Source of the DNA: Pseudomonadota bacterium
GTDB taxonomy: Bacteria; Pseudomonadota; Gammaproteobacteria; Burkholderiales; Burkholderiaceae_C
DNA length: 64,000 bases
Assembly (NCBI GenBank): GCA_023387335.1
Contig: JAEWIF010000038.1
Span: forward strand, 1-64,000
Direction: 5' to 3'
A program made the translations under genes and the position numbers. Every line of letters starts with the position of its first letter. The stretch's first letter is position 1. Under the pieces are notes generated by a model that saw nothing but the letters and a program-made list of their open reading frames with translations, ran no database searches and was not told where the DNA came from. This document shows positions 32,764-41,943 of this stretch, one piece after another.

Positions 32764-33968
32764 GGCTGCGCCTCCGGTCGGACCACCAGCACGTCGCCCT
32801 GGACGTTGGCGGTATAGCCCTGGGCGCGAAGGCCTTGCAGCAGCGGCTGCGCCTGCGCCTCGTTGGCCGCGAGGCCGCGCACGCGCACCTCGTTGCCGGT
32901 GTATTCGATCGACGTGGCGGTACGGCCCGGCGGGGCGGACGTGGCGATCACGCCCAGCACCGTTTCGAGATCGCGTCCCGACGCGGCACCGGTGGCCTGG
33001 CGCAGGGCCGCGACTTCACGCTCCATCTGCAGCGGCGCATCGACCACGGCGCGGATGTTCGGGAAGGTCTGCGTGAGCAGGCCGCGAGTGGCATCGCGCT
33101 TGGTGGCGAGCGCCGAGCGCTCCTTCCAGGCCCAGGCGTTCAGGCCGACCAGCTGCACCAGCACCAGCAGCGCCGCGCCCCAGCGGGCGGGTCGCCACTG
33201 CGGCGAACGCAGGAAATCGGCCCAGCCGGTGGACAGCTTCTTGAAGGCGCGGTCGCGGCCGCTGCTGGCGAACTCGAACTGCGCCAGGTCCCAGGACGTG
33301 CGGCCCGCGAGCAGCAGGCGCTCGGCGGGTTGCTGCAGCAGCGGCGCGTGCTGCAGCACCTGTTCGGCGGCGACGGCGACGGCGGGTTCGGCCACCACCG
33401 GCGTGGACTCGGGCAGCGTGGGCAGCAGGCCCAGCGACGCGGTCGTCAGCGGCAGGCTGAAGACGCCTTCGCGGCCCGCGCAGACCAGCTGCGCGTCTTC
33501 CGGTTCGCCCAACGCGTACAGGGCGGGATCGCCCTCGGGTGCGAATTCGGGAACGATGCGCGACACCGGCCGGCCCGCGGCTTCCAGCGTCTGCATGGCA
33601 CTGCGCAGCCAGCTGCGGTCGCATACCGCCACCCAGACTTCGCCACCGGCTTGCGGTCGCGGCTCCAGCGCGAAGTGCAGGTTCTCGGGTTCGTCCAGCA
33701 GCCGGTCTTCCAGCAGGCCTTCGAGCACCGCGCGCAGCTTGGGCGATCTCGGGCCCATTCCCTTGGGAAGTTCGAGGCGGTGCCAGGAGAGGGCGGCGGC
33801 CGGGGCAATCAGCACCAGCTCGCTGCCCGCACCGGTGGGCGCCGGCAGCAGCGCGGGTTGCGTGGGCGTCGGCGCGGAGGCGGCGCGGCCGGTGCCGGCC
33901 ACCACGTATTCAAGTTCGGTCTGCGCCGTGACGGGCGTGGCCGGGAGCAGGACGTAGAGCGAACTCAT
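32760..33968 (-). CDS. gspL: Type II secretion protein GspL
   Basis: GspL links the ATPase GspE to the inner-membrane platform. The 402-residue protein has a cytosolic actin-like domain (about 1–240; SWHRLELPKGM and AVLEGLLEDRLL are typical), one transmembrane helix (about 262–281, WGAALLVLVQLVGLNAW) and a periplasmic ferredoxin-like domain. It lies between gspK and gspM, separated from gspK by 51 nt. Confidence 0.92.
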   Translation of the reverse strand: MSSLYVLLPATPVTAQTELEYVVAGTGRAASAPTPTQPALLPAPTGAGSELVLIAPAAALSWHRLELPKGMGPRSPKLRAVLEGLLEDRLLDEPENLHFALEPRPQAGGEVWVAVCDRSWLRSAMQTLEAAGRPVSRIVPEFAPEGDPALYALGEPEDAQLVCAGREGVFSLPLTTASLGLLPTLPESTPVVAEPAVAVAAEQVLQHAPLLQQPAERLLLAGRTSWDLAQFEFASSGRDRAFKKLSTGWADFLRSPQWRPARWGAALLVLVQLVGLNAWAWKERSALATKRDATRGLLTQTFPNIRAVVDAPLQMEREVAALRQATGAASGRDLETVLGVIATSAPPGRTATSIEYTGNEVRVRGLAANEAQAQPLLQGLRAQGYTANVQGDVLVVRPEAQP

Positions 33969-34019
33969 GGGAGGGACGATTGTAGGGAGGCCGGCAACTC
34001 TGCCGTACCTACCTGCGCC

Positions 34020-35000
34020 CTATCGTGCCAAGGGAGCCATGGCCACGCTGCTGCGGTCGAGCACGCCGCGGTCGCGTCGCAGGGTGCGGACGTCCAGGCC
34101 GTCGCGCTGGACCAGCGAGCGTTCCTCGACGATCAACCGGTCCATGCGCAGCCGGCCGCGCACCTCGAAGAAGCGTGAAGACACGCCCACGGTCCCCTCG
34201 GTCAAGGCGCCGGCGTGGTTGGGCATGGCGGCGCTGGCGTCGGCGATGCCGCGGAAGGGCGAGAGCGCCCGGCGCGCGACCAGTTCGGCGGCTTCCGCCT
34301 GGTTGATGCCGTTGACGGCCGCGTAGATCACTTCAGGCGAGGCGGTGTTCAGGTTGACCGGCGTGCGGGCGGGCAGCAGCGTGACGTAGGGCGTGAGCGC
34401 CTGCACCGTGGCGGGCGAGACGCCCAGCCAGACCAGTTGATCCACCTGCTGCGGCATCAGCGGCGCCTGGGTGGCCGAGCGGTTGTCGGTCGTGATGTCG
34501 GAGGCGAAGCGCAGGTTCTCGGCCATGCGGTTGAGCTCGCTCTGCGGCAGGCCGAGCAGCTCGAACAGCCGCTGGAAGCTGCGCATGCCGGTTTCCGAGA
34601 CGCGGCCCGCTTCCAGCAGGTTGTTGACGTTGAGCAGCGCCTGCTGGTCGCTGACCTGGCCGGACAGGAAGACGTTGTCGGCGTCCGAGCCGCTGGCGGC
34701 ATCGGCGGTGCCGCCCGACTGGGCCGCAAGGAAGCTCGAGAGCCGCGCTTCCTGCAGCGGCACGGCCCAGGGCTCGGCCAGGTGGTCGGCGCCGCCGGAG
34801 CGGGCGTCCTCGCGCAGGATCAGGCGGGCCCAGTCGAGCGCGCCGGTCAGCATCCACGAAGCCTGCACGCGCGCGCGCTCGGCCGATTCGACTTCCACCG
34901 CGCGCCATTGCTGCCACAGGGCGGCGGCGGCGAAGGTGGCCACCAGGGTGACCGTGAGCATCGCGGTCAGGATGGCGGCGCCGCGCTGGCGGGTCTTCAT
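34020..35000 (-). CDS. gspK: Type II secretion minor pseudopilin GspK
   Basis: GspK is the large pseudopilin capping the tip. The 326-residue protein has a short leader MKTRQRG before AAILTAMLTVTLVATFAAA, the prepilin cleavage and hydrophobic helix; the +5 Glu of other pilins is absent, as expected for GspK. The large inserted domain includes helix-hairpin-helix-like PVNLNTASPEVIYAAVNGI. ATG 35000 overlaps the gspJ stop (ATGA). Confidence 0.94.
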   Translation of the reverse strand: MKTRQRGAAILTAMLTVTLVATFAAAALWQQWRAVEVESAERARVQASWMLTGALDWARLILREDARSGGADHLAEPWAVPLQEARLSSFLAAQSGGTADAASGSDADNVFLSGQVSDQQALLNVNNLLEAGRVSETGMRSFQRLFELLGLPQSELNRMAENLRFASDITTDNRSATQAPLMPQQVDQLVWLGVSPATVQALTPYVTLLPARTPVNLNTASPEVIYAAVNGINQAEAAELVARRALSPFRGIADASAAMPNHAGALTEGTVGVSSRFFEVRGRLRMDRLIVEERSLVQRDGLDVRTLRRDRGVLDRSSVAMAPLAR

Positions 35001-35749
35001 GAGGTCTTGCCTCCGCTGGCGGTCGGGCGCACCCAGTCGATAACCAGGTCGCCCGTGATGGCCTGCCCGCCGGACAGGGTCAGCACGACGCGGATGCCGT
35101 CGGGGATCACCGGCCCGCGCGCGGCGGGCTGGGTCGGCGTGGGTGTCGGCGTCGTTCCGGTCGCCGGCGCGGATGCCGGGGTCTGCGGCGTCGGCGCGGT
35201 CGGGGTCTGCGTCACCTGCGTCGCGTCGCTGGACAACGGGTTGGTCCAGGCGTCGGAGCGGTAATAGAACACCTGCCAGTCCTGCAGCGCCATGACGGCG
35301 ACCGCCGACGCGTCCTCGGGGCCGCCCTGGCCCTGGGCCCAGGCGTCGGCGCGGTTCCAGGCGTCCTCGACCTGGCCGCGCGTGGTGAGCGGCGGCGACT
35401 GCCAGCGCATCCAGAGCGGCAGGCCGCCCTGCACGCGGCGGCTCCAGCCGACCACGATCACGCCGTCGCCGGCCGCGGTCGAGGCGGGGCGGGTGAGGCG
35501 GAGCACGCGGCCGTTCCAGTCGAGTCCAGGCATCTGGGGGAGTTGGACCAGGGCGTCGAGGTCGGTGTTCCACTGGGCCAGGCCGATCTGCAGCGCGTGG
35601 ATCTCGTCGGCGCGGGCCTGGGTCGTCTCCTGGGCGCGCACCATGCCGTCCAGCCCGCGCCAGCTGAGCATCGCGACCAGCGCGAGCACGAACAGCGCGA
35701 CCATCAGCTCGATCAGCGTGAAGCCGGCCAGGCGGCGGCGCGCGTTCAT
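34997..35749 (-). CDS. gspJ: Type II secretion minor pseudopilin GspJ
   Basis: GspJ is a minor pseudopilin of the tip complex. The 250-residue precursor has leader MNARRRLAG and the prepilin motif FTLIELMVALFVLALV, with WRGLDGM following as usual. Residues about 179–212 form a Pro/Thr-rich low-complexity insert (TPTAPTPQTPASAPATG), before the last strand region. The protein is otherwise of normal type. gspI ends 2 nt before it. Confidence 0.94.
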   Translation of the reverse strand: MNARRRLAGFTLIELMVALFVLALVAMLSWRGLDGMVRAQETTQARADEIHALQIGLAQWNTDLDALVQLPQMPGLDWNGRVLRLTRPASTAAGDGVIVVGWSRRVQGGLPLWMRWQSPPLTTRGQVEDAWNRADAWAQGQGGPEDASAVAVMALQDWQVFYYRSDAWTNPLSSDATQVTQTPTAPTPQTPASAPATGTTPTPTPTQPAARGPVIPDGIRVVLTLSGGQAITGDLVIDWVRPTASGGKTS

Positions 35750-35751
35750 CC

Positions 35752-36111
35752 TCAGAACCTCCCGACCACGGTGGAGATGCGCAGCACCGGCCCGGTCGGC
35801 TCGAACACCTGGGCGTCGACGCGCAGGAAGTTCGGGTTGGGCGTAGGCGCGACGGTCAGGGCGACCTCGAAGTCGATGTTGCCTTGGCGGCAGACGGTGC
35901 GGCGCTCGCCCGCGCCCGGCATCTGGCGCGCCAGGCGCACGCGCACCAGTTCGTTCTCGGCGCACAGCTGCGCGAGCAGCACGTTCGACTGGCGCGTCGC
36001 GTTGTTGGTGAGCGCGGCGGTGGCCTGCAGGCCGGCGACCAGCGCGATCGCCACGATGCCCAGCGCGACCAGCACCTCGATCAGCGTGAAGCCGGCGGCT
36101 CTCTTGTTCAT
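35752..36111 (-). CDS. gspI: Type II secretion minor pseudopilin GspI
   Basis: The 119-residue precursor has leader MNKRAAG and FTLIEVLVALGIVAIALVAG, with the following ATAALTNNATRQSNVLLAQL typical of GspI, the minor pseudopilin that starts tip assembly with GspJ and GspK. Its start overlaps the gspH stop by ATGA. Confidence 0.95.
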   Translation of the reverse strand: MNKRAAGFTLIEVLVALGIVAIALVAGLQATAALTNNATRQSNVLLAQLCAENELVRVRLARQMPGAGERRTVCRQGNIDFEVALTVAPTPNPNFLRVDAQVFEPTGPVLRISTVVGRF

Positions 36112-36590
36112 GGCGCGGCCGAGTCGGCGATCTGGAAGGCGCGCAACCCGTCGGTGACGATGCGCAGGGTGCGTCCGGAGCCGGCGGCCGAGCCGAGCAC
36201 CACCTGCTGCGGACCGATGATGGGCTCGGGGCCGAGCACGATGCGGCCCGGGCCCTGCACCACCGTCGTCTCCGGGTGCAGCCACCGCTGCGGCAAGCTG
36301 CCGTCGGGGAGTCCTTCGAAGCGGAAGCCGCCTTCGACCGCATGCCACACGACCGGCACGCCTGTCGTGCGCGACTGCGCGCGGGCGGATTCGAACAGCG
36401 CGGACAGGCGGCGGGCTTCCTGCTCGAGGCGCGTGCCGGAGTCGTCGCGCAGCGTGAACGCGACCCCGGCGGTGGCGATGGCGATGATCGCCACGACCAC
36501 CAGCAGTTCGATCAGCGTGAAGCCGCGCTGGAGGAGGGAGACGGCAGGACGGCGGGCTGCGCTGTCACTGCCAGGAGCCGACGTCCGCAT
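36108..36590 (-). CDS. gspH: Type II secretion minor pseudopilin GspH
   Basis: This minor pseudopilin linking tip to shaft has the prepilin motif RGFTLIELLVVVAIIAIATA. I chose ATG 36590, which gives 160 residues and a 23-residue leader and overlaps the end of gspG by 26 nt. An upstream ATG at 36617 would lengthen the leader to 32 and overlap gspG by 53 nt. The C-terminal part (VLGPEPIIGPQQVVLGSAAG) is GspH-like. Confidence 0.88.
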   Translation of the reverse strand: MRTSAPGSDSAARRPAVSLLQRGFTLIELLVVVAIIAIATAGVAFTLRDDSGTRLEQEARRLSALFESARAQSRTTGVPVVWHAVEGGFRFEGLPDGSLPQRWLHPETTVVQGPGRIVLGPEPIIGPQQVVLGSAAGSGRTLRIVTDGLRAFQIADSAAP

Positions 36591-37002
36591 TCTTGCCCTC
36601 GCCGCCCGGCTGGCCATCGGCGCCGTACGACATCACGTCGATCTCGCCTTTGACGCCGGGGTTGAGGTACTGGTAAGGCCGGCCCCACGGGTCGTTGGGC
36701 AGGCGTTCGAGATAGGGCTTCCAGTTGTTGGGCTGGGGGCCCGCGGAGGGACGCTGCACCAGCGCCTGCAGGCCCTGTTCGGCCGTCGGGTAGCGCTGGT
36801 TGTCCAGACGGTAGAGCTTGAGCGCCTGCATGAGGTTGTTGACGTCGGTGCGCGCGGCGGTGGCGCGCGCGTCGTCCGCACGGTCGAGCACGTTGGGCAC
36901 GATCAACGCGGCGAGCACGCCGATGATCACCAGCACCACCATCAGTTCGATGAGGGTGAAGCCGGCCTGAACGCGGCGGGAGGCGGAACGAAGCAAGGTC
37001 AT
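36565..37002 (-). CDS. gspG: Type II secretion major pseudopilin GspG
   Basis: GspG is the main subunit of the pseudopilus. The 145-residue precursor has leader MTLLRSASRRVQAG, cleavage motif FTLIELMVVLVIIGVLAALI with the conserved Glu at +5, and the calcium-binding C-terminal region typical of the family (DPWGRPYQYLNPGVKGEIDV; SYGADGQPGGEGKNADVGSW). It is the first gene of the minus-strand operon, with AGGA 9 nt before ATG. Confidence 0.97.
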   Translation of the reverse strand: MTLLRSASRRVQAGFTLIELMVVLVIIGVLAALIVPNVLDRADDARATAARTDVNNLMQALKLYRLDNQRYPTAEQGLQALVQRPSAGPQPNNWKPYLERLPNDPWGRPYQYLNPGVKGEIDVMSYGADGQPGGEGKNADVGSWQ

Positions 37003-37043
37003 CCAGGGTCCTGAGAGCTAATCCGTTCAATGATAATCATCAG
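37003..37043. promoter_or_regulatory. gspG/gspC divergent promoter region
   Basis: Only 41 bp separate the two divergent starts. A GATAAT hexamer (37032–37037) ends 6 nt before the gspC ATG, so gspC may be leaderless. Facing gspG, the minus strand reads TATCATTGAACGGATTAGCT. The shared core ATGATAATCAT is palindromic. Confidence 0.45.
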
Positions 37044-37526
37044 ATGGTGACCGACCGGGCGAGCAACTGGACAGTACGAGGCGTGACCTTCGTTGTGTGG
37101 GTCCTCGCGGCGGCGAGCGCTGCCTACTGGGTGATGAAGTTCGCCGGTTCCAATCCGTCGGTGCCGCGCGTGGCCGCCGCTTCGCGCCAGCCCGCGCCGG
37201 CCGACCCGATGGTGGTCGCCCGCCTGCTGGGGCACACGACCGCCGCGCCGACGACGGTCGCGCAACCTTCCACGAGTTCGCGCCTCAGCCTGATCGGCGT
37301 GGTGGCCGATCGCTCGCAGCGCGGCGCCGCGCTGATCGCCGTGGACGGCAAGCCGCCCAAGCCCTATCGCGTCGGCACGCCGGTCGAGGAAGGTTTGGTG
37401 CTGCAGTCGGTGCAGCCGCGCAAGGCGACGCTGGGTCCTTCGGTGGACGGTCCCGCTTCGGTCACGCTGGAACTGCCGCTGCCGGCAACCGCGGCCGCCG
37501 GCGTCGGAACCGGCGCGGCTCGCTAG
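37044..37526 (+). CDS. gspC: Type II secretion protein GspC
   Basis: GspC connects the inner-membrane platform to the secretin. The 160-residue product has a transmembrane segment at about 13–33 (GVTFVVWVLAAASAAYWVMK) and a homology-region domain (SSRLSLIGVVADRSQRGAALIAVDGKPPK, about 79–130). It lacks a C-terminal PDZ domain, so it is a short form. It is divergent from gspG and convergent with cobC, with one base between stops. Confidence 0.85.
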   Translation: MVTDRASNWTVRGVTFVVWVLAAASAAYWVMKFAGSNPSVPRVAAASRQPAPADPMVVARLLGHTTAAPTTVAQPSTSSRLSLIGVVADRSQRGAALIAVDGKPPKPYRVGTPVEEGLVLQSVQPRKATLGPSVDGPASVTLELPLPATAAAGVGTGAAR

Positions 37527-37527
37527 T

Positions 37528-38094
37528 TCAATCCCCGAGCGAGTGGCACTCCACGCCGCCGAACGGAACTTCGTCGCGGGGCCACTGGTCGGCCCGCTCC
37601 ACTACCCGCACACCTGACAGCAGCAATCGCGCGGCGCGGATCACGCCGGCATGGGTGATCCACAGCGCGTCGTCGCCATCGCGTTCGCGTTCCATCGCGC
37701 GCCGCACGCGTCCGAGCAACTGCTGCACCGACTCGCCGCCGCCGGGGCGGTGGGAGGCGAAGTCGCGGGTCCAGGCGGACATCGCGGGCTCGCCGATGTC
37801 GTCCCAGGAGCGGCCTTCCCATTGGCCGAAGTCCATTTCCTGCAGGTCGGGATCGACCGCGACGGCCAGGCCGGGACGCAGCGACGCCAGCGCGCTCGCC
37901 AACTGGCGGCAGCGCCGCGCCGGCGAGCGGCGCACGGCCACGCCGGGCGGCAGCGTGCGATGCAGGTGGAGCGCGGCTTCCTGCGTGAGGGCGTCGTCGG
38001 CCACGAGATCGAGGCGGCCGTAGCAGATGCCGTCCTGGCGCACCACGGCGGCATGACGCACCACGGCGGCATGACGCGCCAGCCAGAGGCGCAT
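37528..38094 (-). CDS. cobC: Histidine phosphatase, probable alpha-ribazole phosphatase CobC
   Basis: The 188-residue protein belongs to the histidine phosphatase (phosphoglycerate mutase-like) superfamily. Its place directly after cobS suggests removal of the phosphate from alpha-ribazole 5'-phosphate in cobalamin nucleotide-loop assembly. The catalytic motif occurs twice, R7-H8-A-A-V-V and R13-H14-A-A-V-V, because of an 18-bp tandem duplication. Other motifs are normal: YGRLDL, RRSPARRCRQ, EMDFGQWEGRSW and WITHAGVIRA (second His). Start ATG shares one base with the cobS stop. The effect of the duplication is unknown. Confidence 0.78.
   Translation of the reverse strand: MRLWLARHAAVVRHAAVVRQDGICYGRLDLVADDALTQEAALHLHRTLPPGVAVRRSPARRCRQLASALASLRPGLAVAVDPDLQEMDFGQWEGRSWDDIGEPAMSAWTRDFASHRPGGGESVQQLLGRVRRAMERERDGDDALWITHAGVIRAARLLLSGVRVVERADQWPRDEVPFGGVECHSLGD
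38039..38077. repeat. 18-bp tandem duplication inside cobC
   Basis: Positions 38039–38056 and 38057–38074 are identical, and three more bases continue the match. The period of 18 keeps frame and duplicates six residues (RHAAVV in the protein) at the catalytic histidine. It looks like a slipped-strand duplication. Confidence 0.97.
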
Positions 38095-38920
38095 CAGCCG
38101 GCACCCAGCGCGCAGGCCGCGCCGAAGTAGAAGGCGAGCTCGCACAGTTGCTGCGTCGCGCCCAGCCCGTCGCCGGTGAAGCCCTGCAGGCGGCGCGCCA
38201 GCAGGCGGTGCATCCAGAGGAACGCGAGGGCGCCGGCGAGGAAGCCGGCCGCGACGAAGGCGGCGCCCTGCGCCAGCCCCGCCACGGCCATCGGAACGAC
38301 GCACCAGGCCGCGCCGGCGACGAGTGCGCCGCGCGAGATCGCCTCCGCGAGCGGCTTGCTCTTGGAGCCGGCGGCGTCGCCGATGTGCGCCAGGGTCTGG
38401 ATGATCAGCAACGGCCAGAACCGCGAGACCACGTGCGCCGCCAGCAGCGCGGCCGGCGCGGCGGCGGGCGAGACCGTCGCCAGCACCGCGAGCAGCGCCA
38501 CCTTGGCGAGCAGGACCAGGATCAGGGCGATCGCGCCGAAGCTGCCGATTCGCGAGTCCTTCATGATCTCCAGCGATCGTTGGCGGTCCGACGAGCCGCC
38601 CAGGCCGTCGGCCAGGTCGGCCAGGCCGTCCTCGTGGAAGGCGCCCGTGATCCACACGGTGCAAGCCGTGGCCGCGACCGCCGCGGCCAGCGGCGTGAAA
38701 GGCGTGTCCGGCAACGCGAGCGAGACGACGGCGAAGGCGGCGCAGGCCGCGATGCCCACCAGCCAGCCGACGCCGGGGAAATGCGCGGCGCTGGCGCGCA
38801 GCATCTCGGGGCTGTAGCCGACCCAGGCGCCCAGCGACCCGGTGACCGGCAGGCGGGTGAAGAACTGCACCGCCACGAGGTAGTGGCGCAGGAACGCCGT
38901 CGCCCGGGCCGCGGCTGCCA

Positions 38921-38921
<1 letters not shown>
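38094..38921 (-). CDS. cobS: Adenosylcobinamide-GDP ribazoletransferase
   Basis: CobS is the inner-membrane enzyme that joins adenosylcobinamide-GDP and alpha-ribazole to make adenosylcobalamin. The 275-residue protein starts FLRHYLVAVQFFTRLPV, has the signature HEDGLADLADGLGG with acidic metal-binding residues and MKDSRIGSFGAIALIL, and has six or so hydrophobic helices. It shares one base with both neighbours (TGATG), so ilvA, cobS and cobC are one translationally coupled operon. Confidence 0.95.
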
Positions 38922-40465
<1,544 letters not shown>

Positions 40466-40590
40466 TCGAACGGCGTGTCGGCCCGAGCTGCTGACAACAA
40501 GAAGCAACCCCGGTGTGTGACGACCGGATGGGCCTTTAACACTTTCCAGCTAATTCAGGCGCGGCGATTGCCGCGCCCCTGCAGGAGACA

Positions 40591-41895
40591 TTGTCCGTGC
40601 ATTTGGCTCAACCGCTGGCCTCCAACGATCCCGCTTTCCGGGCCGTACGGGGTCGCACGGTACCGATCCCCGACTCGCTGACCTCGATTCCGGGCTATCC
40701 GGAGAAGCTGCGCATCTACCGAATCAAGGCCAGTCGCTTCTGGCAGGTGCGCTGCTGGTTCAGGGGCAAGACCTACACCCGCAGCCTGCGCACCACGTCC
40801 AAGCGCAATGCGATGAACCTGGCGCGGTGCTTCTTCGACGAACTGGCCGGCCGCCTGTTCCGGCCGGACGACGATGACCACGACGTGCAGACGCCGCGCC
40901 TGTTCGGCCAACTGGCGGAGGCGATGTACCTGCATGAGACCGAGCGCCACACCCGCGGTGAATTCAGCCGCGGCTCGCTGCAGGTGATGCGCAACCGGCT
41001 GGATCTGCACATCCTGCCGGAACTCGGTACGCGGCCGATCCAGGCGATCGGGCACATGCAGCTGCAGGCGCTGGTGTCTCGCCTGGGCCGGGCGGGGTTC
41101 TCCAGTACGACGATCTCCCAGTACCTGGTGATCGTGCGCAAGGTGTTCAAGCTCGCGCGGCAACTCGGCCAACTGCGCGACATGCCGGAGTTCCCGGTCG
41201 TCAAGGTGCACTCGACGCCGCGGGGAGGATTCAGCGTCGGCGAGTACGCCCGACTCTTGAGGGCGGCGCGGCGCCTGCGTGGCCAGATTCATCCCGTCGC
41301 GAAAACGCTCGGCGAGAGTGCGCGTTTCTGGATCCATCGGGACCTGCTGGTGATGCCGCCCGACGTGGCGTGGGCCATCGCCTTCATGGTCAACACCTTC
41401 ATCCGGCCCAGCGACCTGAAGATCATGCGGCACCGGTATGTGGAGGAGGTGCGTGGCAGCCATGTCTACCTGCGAATGAATCTGCCGGAGACGAAGCGGC
41501 ACGACAAGCCGGTGGTGTCGATGCGCGCCGCTGTGCGCATCTACGGCGCGCTGAAGTCGGCCGGGGCCAAGATGGGTGCAGGCGGGCCGGACGACTACCT
41601 GTTCCTTCCGCAGATCGCGAACCGTGAACATGCGCTCGCGGTATTGAACTTCCACTTTCAATGGGTGCTGAAGGAATGCGGCCTGACTTACGGTCCGCTC
41701 GGCCAGCGGCGCACCCTGTACTCGCTTCGGCACACCGCGATCAGCTTCCGCCTGCTGTATGGGCAGGGCATCGACATGCTGACTCTGGCGCGGAACGCGC
41801 GCACCAGCGTGCAGATGATCGAGCGCTTCTACGCTGCCAGCCTGAGCGGCGAGATGAACGTGGGTCTGCTGCACAGCCGGCGCGGCACCAAGTAA
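40591..41895 (+). CDS. Tyrosine-type site-specific recombinase/integrase
   Basis: The 434-residue protein has a core-binding (SAM-like) domain at about 110–205 and a catalytic domain from about 215. Catalytic residues: R272 in VNTFIRPSDL, the YSLRHT box (R380, H381) and nucleophile Y414 in QMIERFYA. The start is TTG 40591 with AGGAG 4 nt upstream. No excisionase, att sites or cargo are visible nearby, so it may be a remnant or a domesticated recombinase. It is convergent with the first porin. Confidence 0.85.
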   Translation: MSVHLAQPLASNDPAFRAVRGRTVPIPDSLTSIPGYPEKLRIYRIKASRFWQVRCWFRGKTYTRSLRTTSKRNAMNLARCFFDELAGRLFRPDDDDHDVQTPRLFGQLAEAMYLHETERHTRGEFSRGSLQVMRNRLDLHILPELGTRPIQAIGHMQLQALVSRLGRAGFSSTTISQYLVIVRKVFKLARQLGQLRDMPEFPVVKVHSTPRGGFSVGEYARLLRAARRLRGQIHPVAKTLGESARFWIHRDLLVMPPDVAWAIAFMVNTFIRPSDLKIMRHRYVEEVRGSHVYLRMNLPETKRHDKPVVSMRAAVRIYGALKSAGAKMGAGGPDDYLFLPQIANREHALAVLNFHFQWVLKECGLTYGPLGQRRTLYSLRHTAISFRLLYGQGIDMLTLARNARTSVQMIERFYAASLSGEMNVGLLHSRRGTK

Positions 41896-41919
41896 AAAAG
41901 CCGCCCCGAGGGGCGGCTT
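41894..41919 (-). terminator. Terminator of the first porin gene
   Basis: AAGCCGCCCC (41898–41907) pairs with GGGGCGGCTT (41910–41919) around GA. The A-run (41894–41899) is a T-run on the minus strand, so this ends the minus-strand porin transcript, 25 nt after its stop. Confidence 0.9.
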
Positions 41920-41943
41920 CAAGTCCTTCCTGGGGGCGTCTTC

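Noticed and set aside
37030..37040. A Fur box in the gspG/gspC gap
   Set aside because: Only the central 11 bases match the 19-base consensus; flanks match poorly (about 13 of 19 in total). The -10 role of GATAAT explains it as well, so I did not list a Fur site as a feature.
41898..41919. Terminator of the recombinase gene
   Set aside because: The T-run lies on the minus-strand side, so the hairpin belongs to the porin. On the plus strand it is followed by CAAGTCC.
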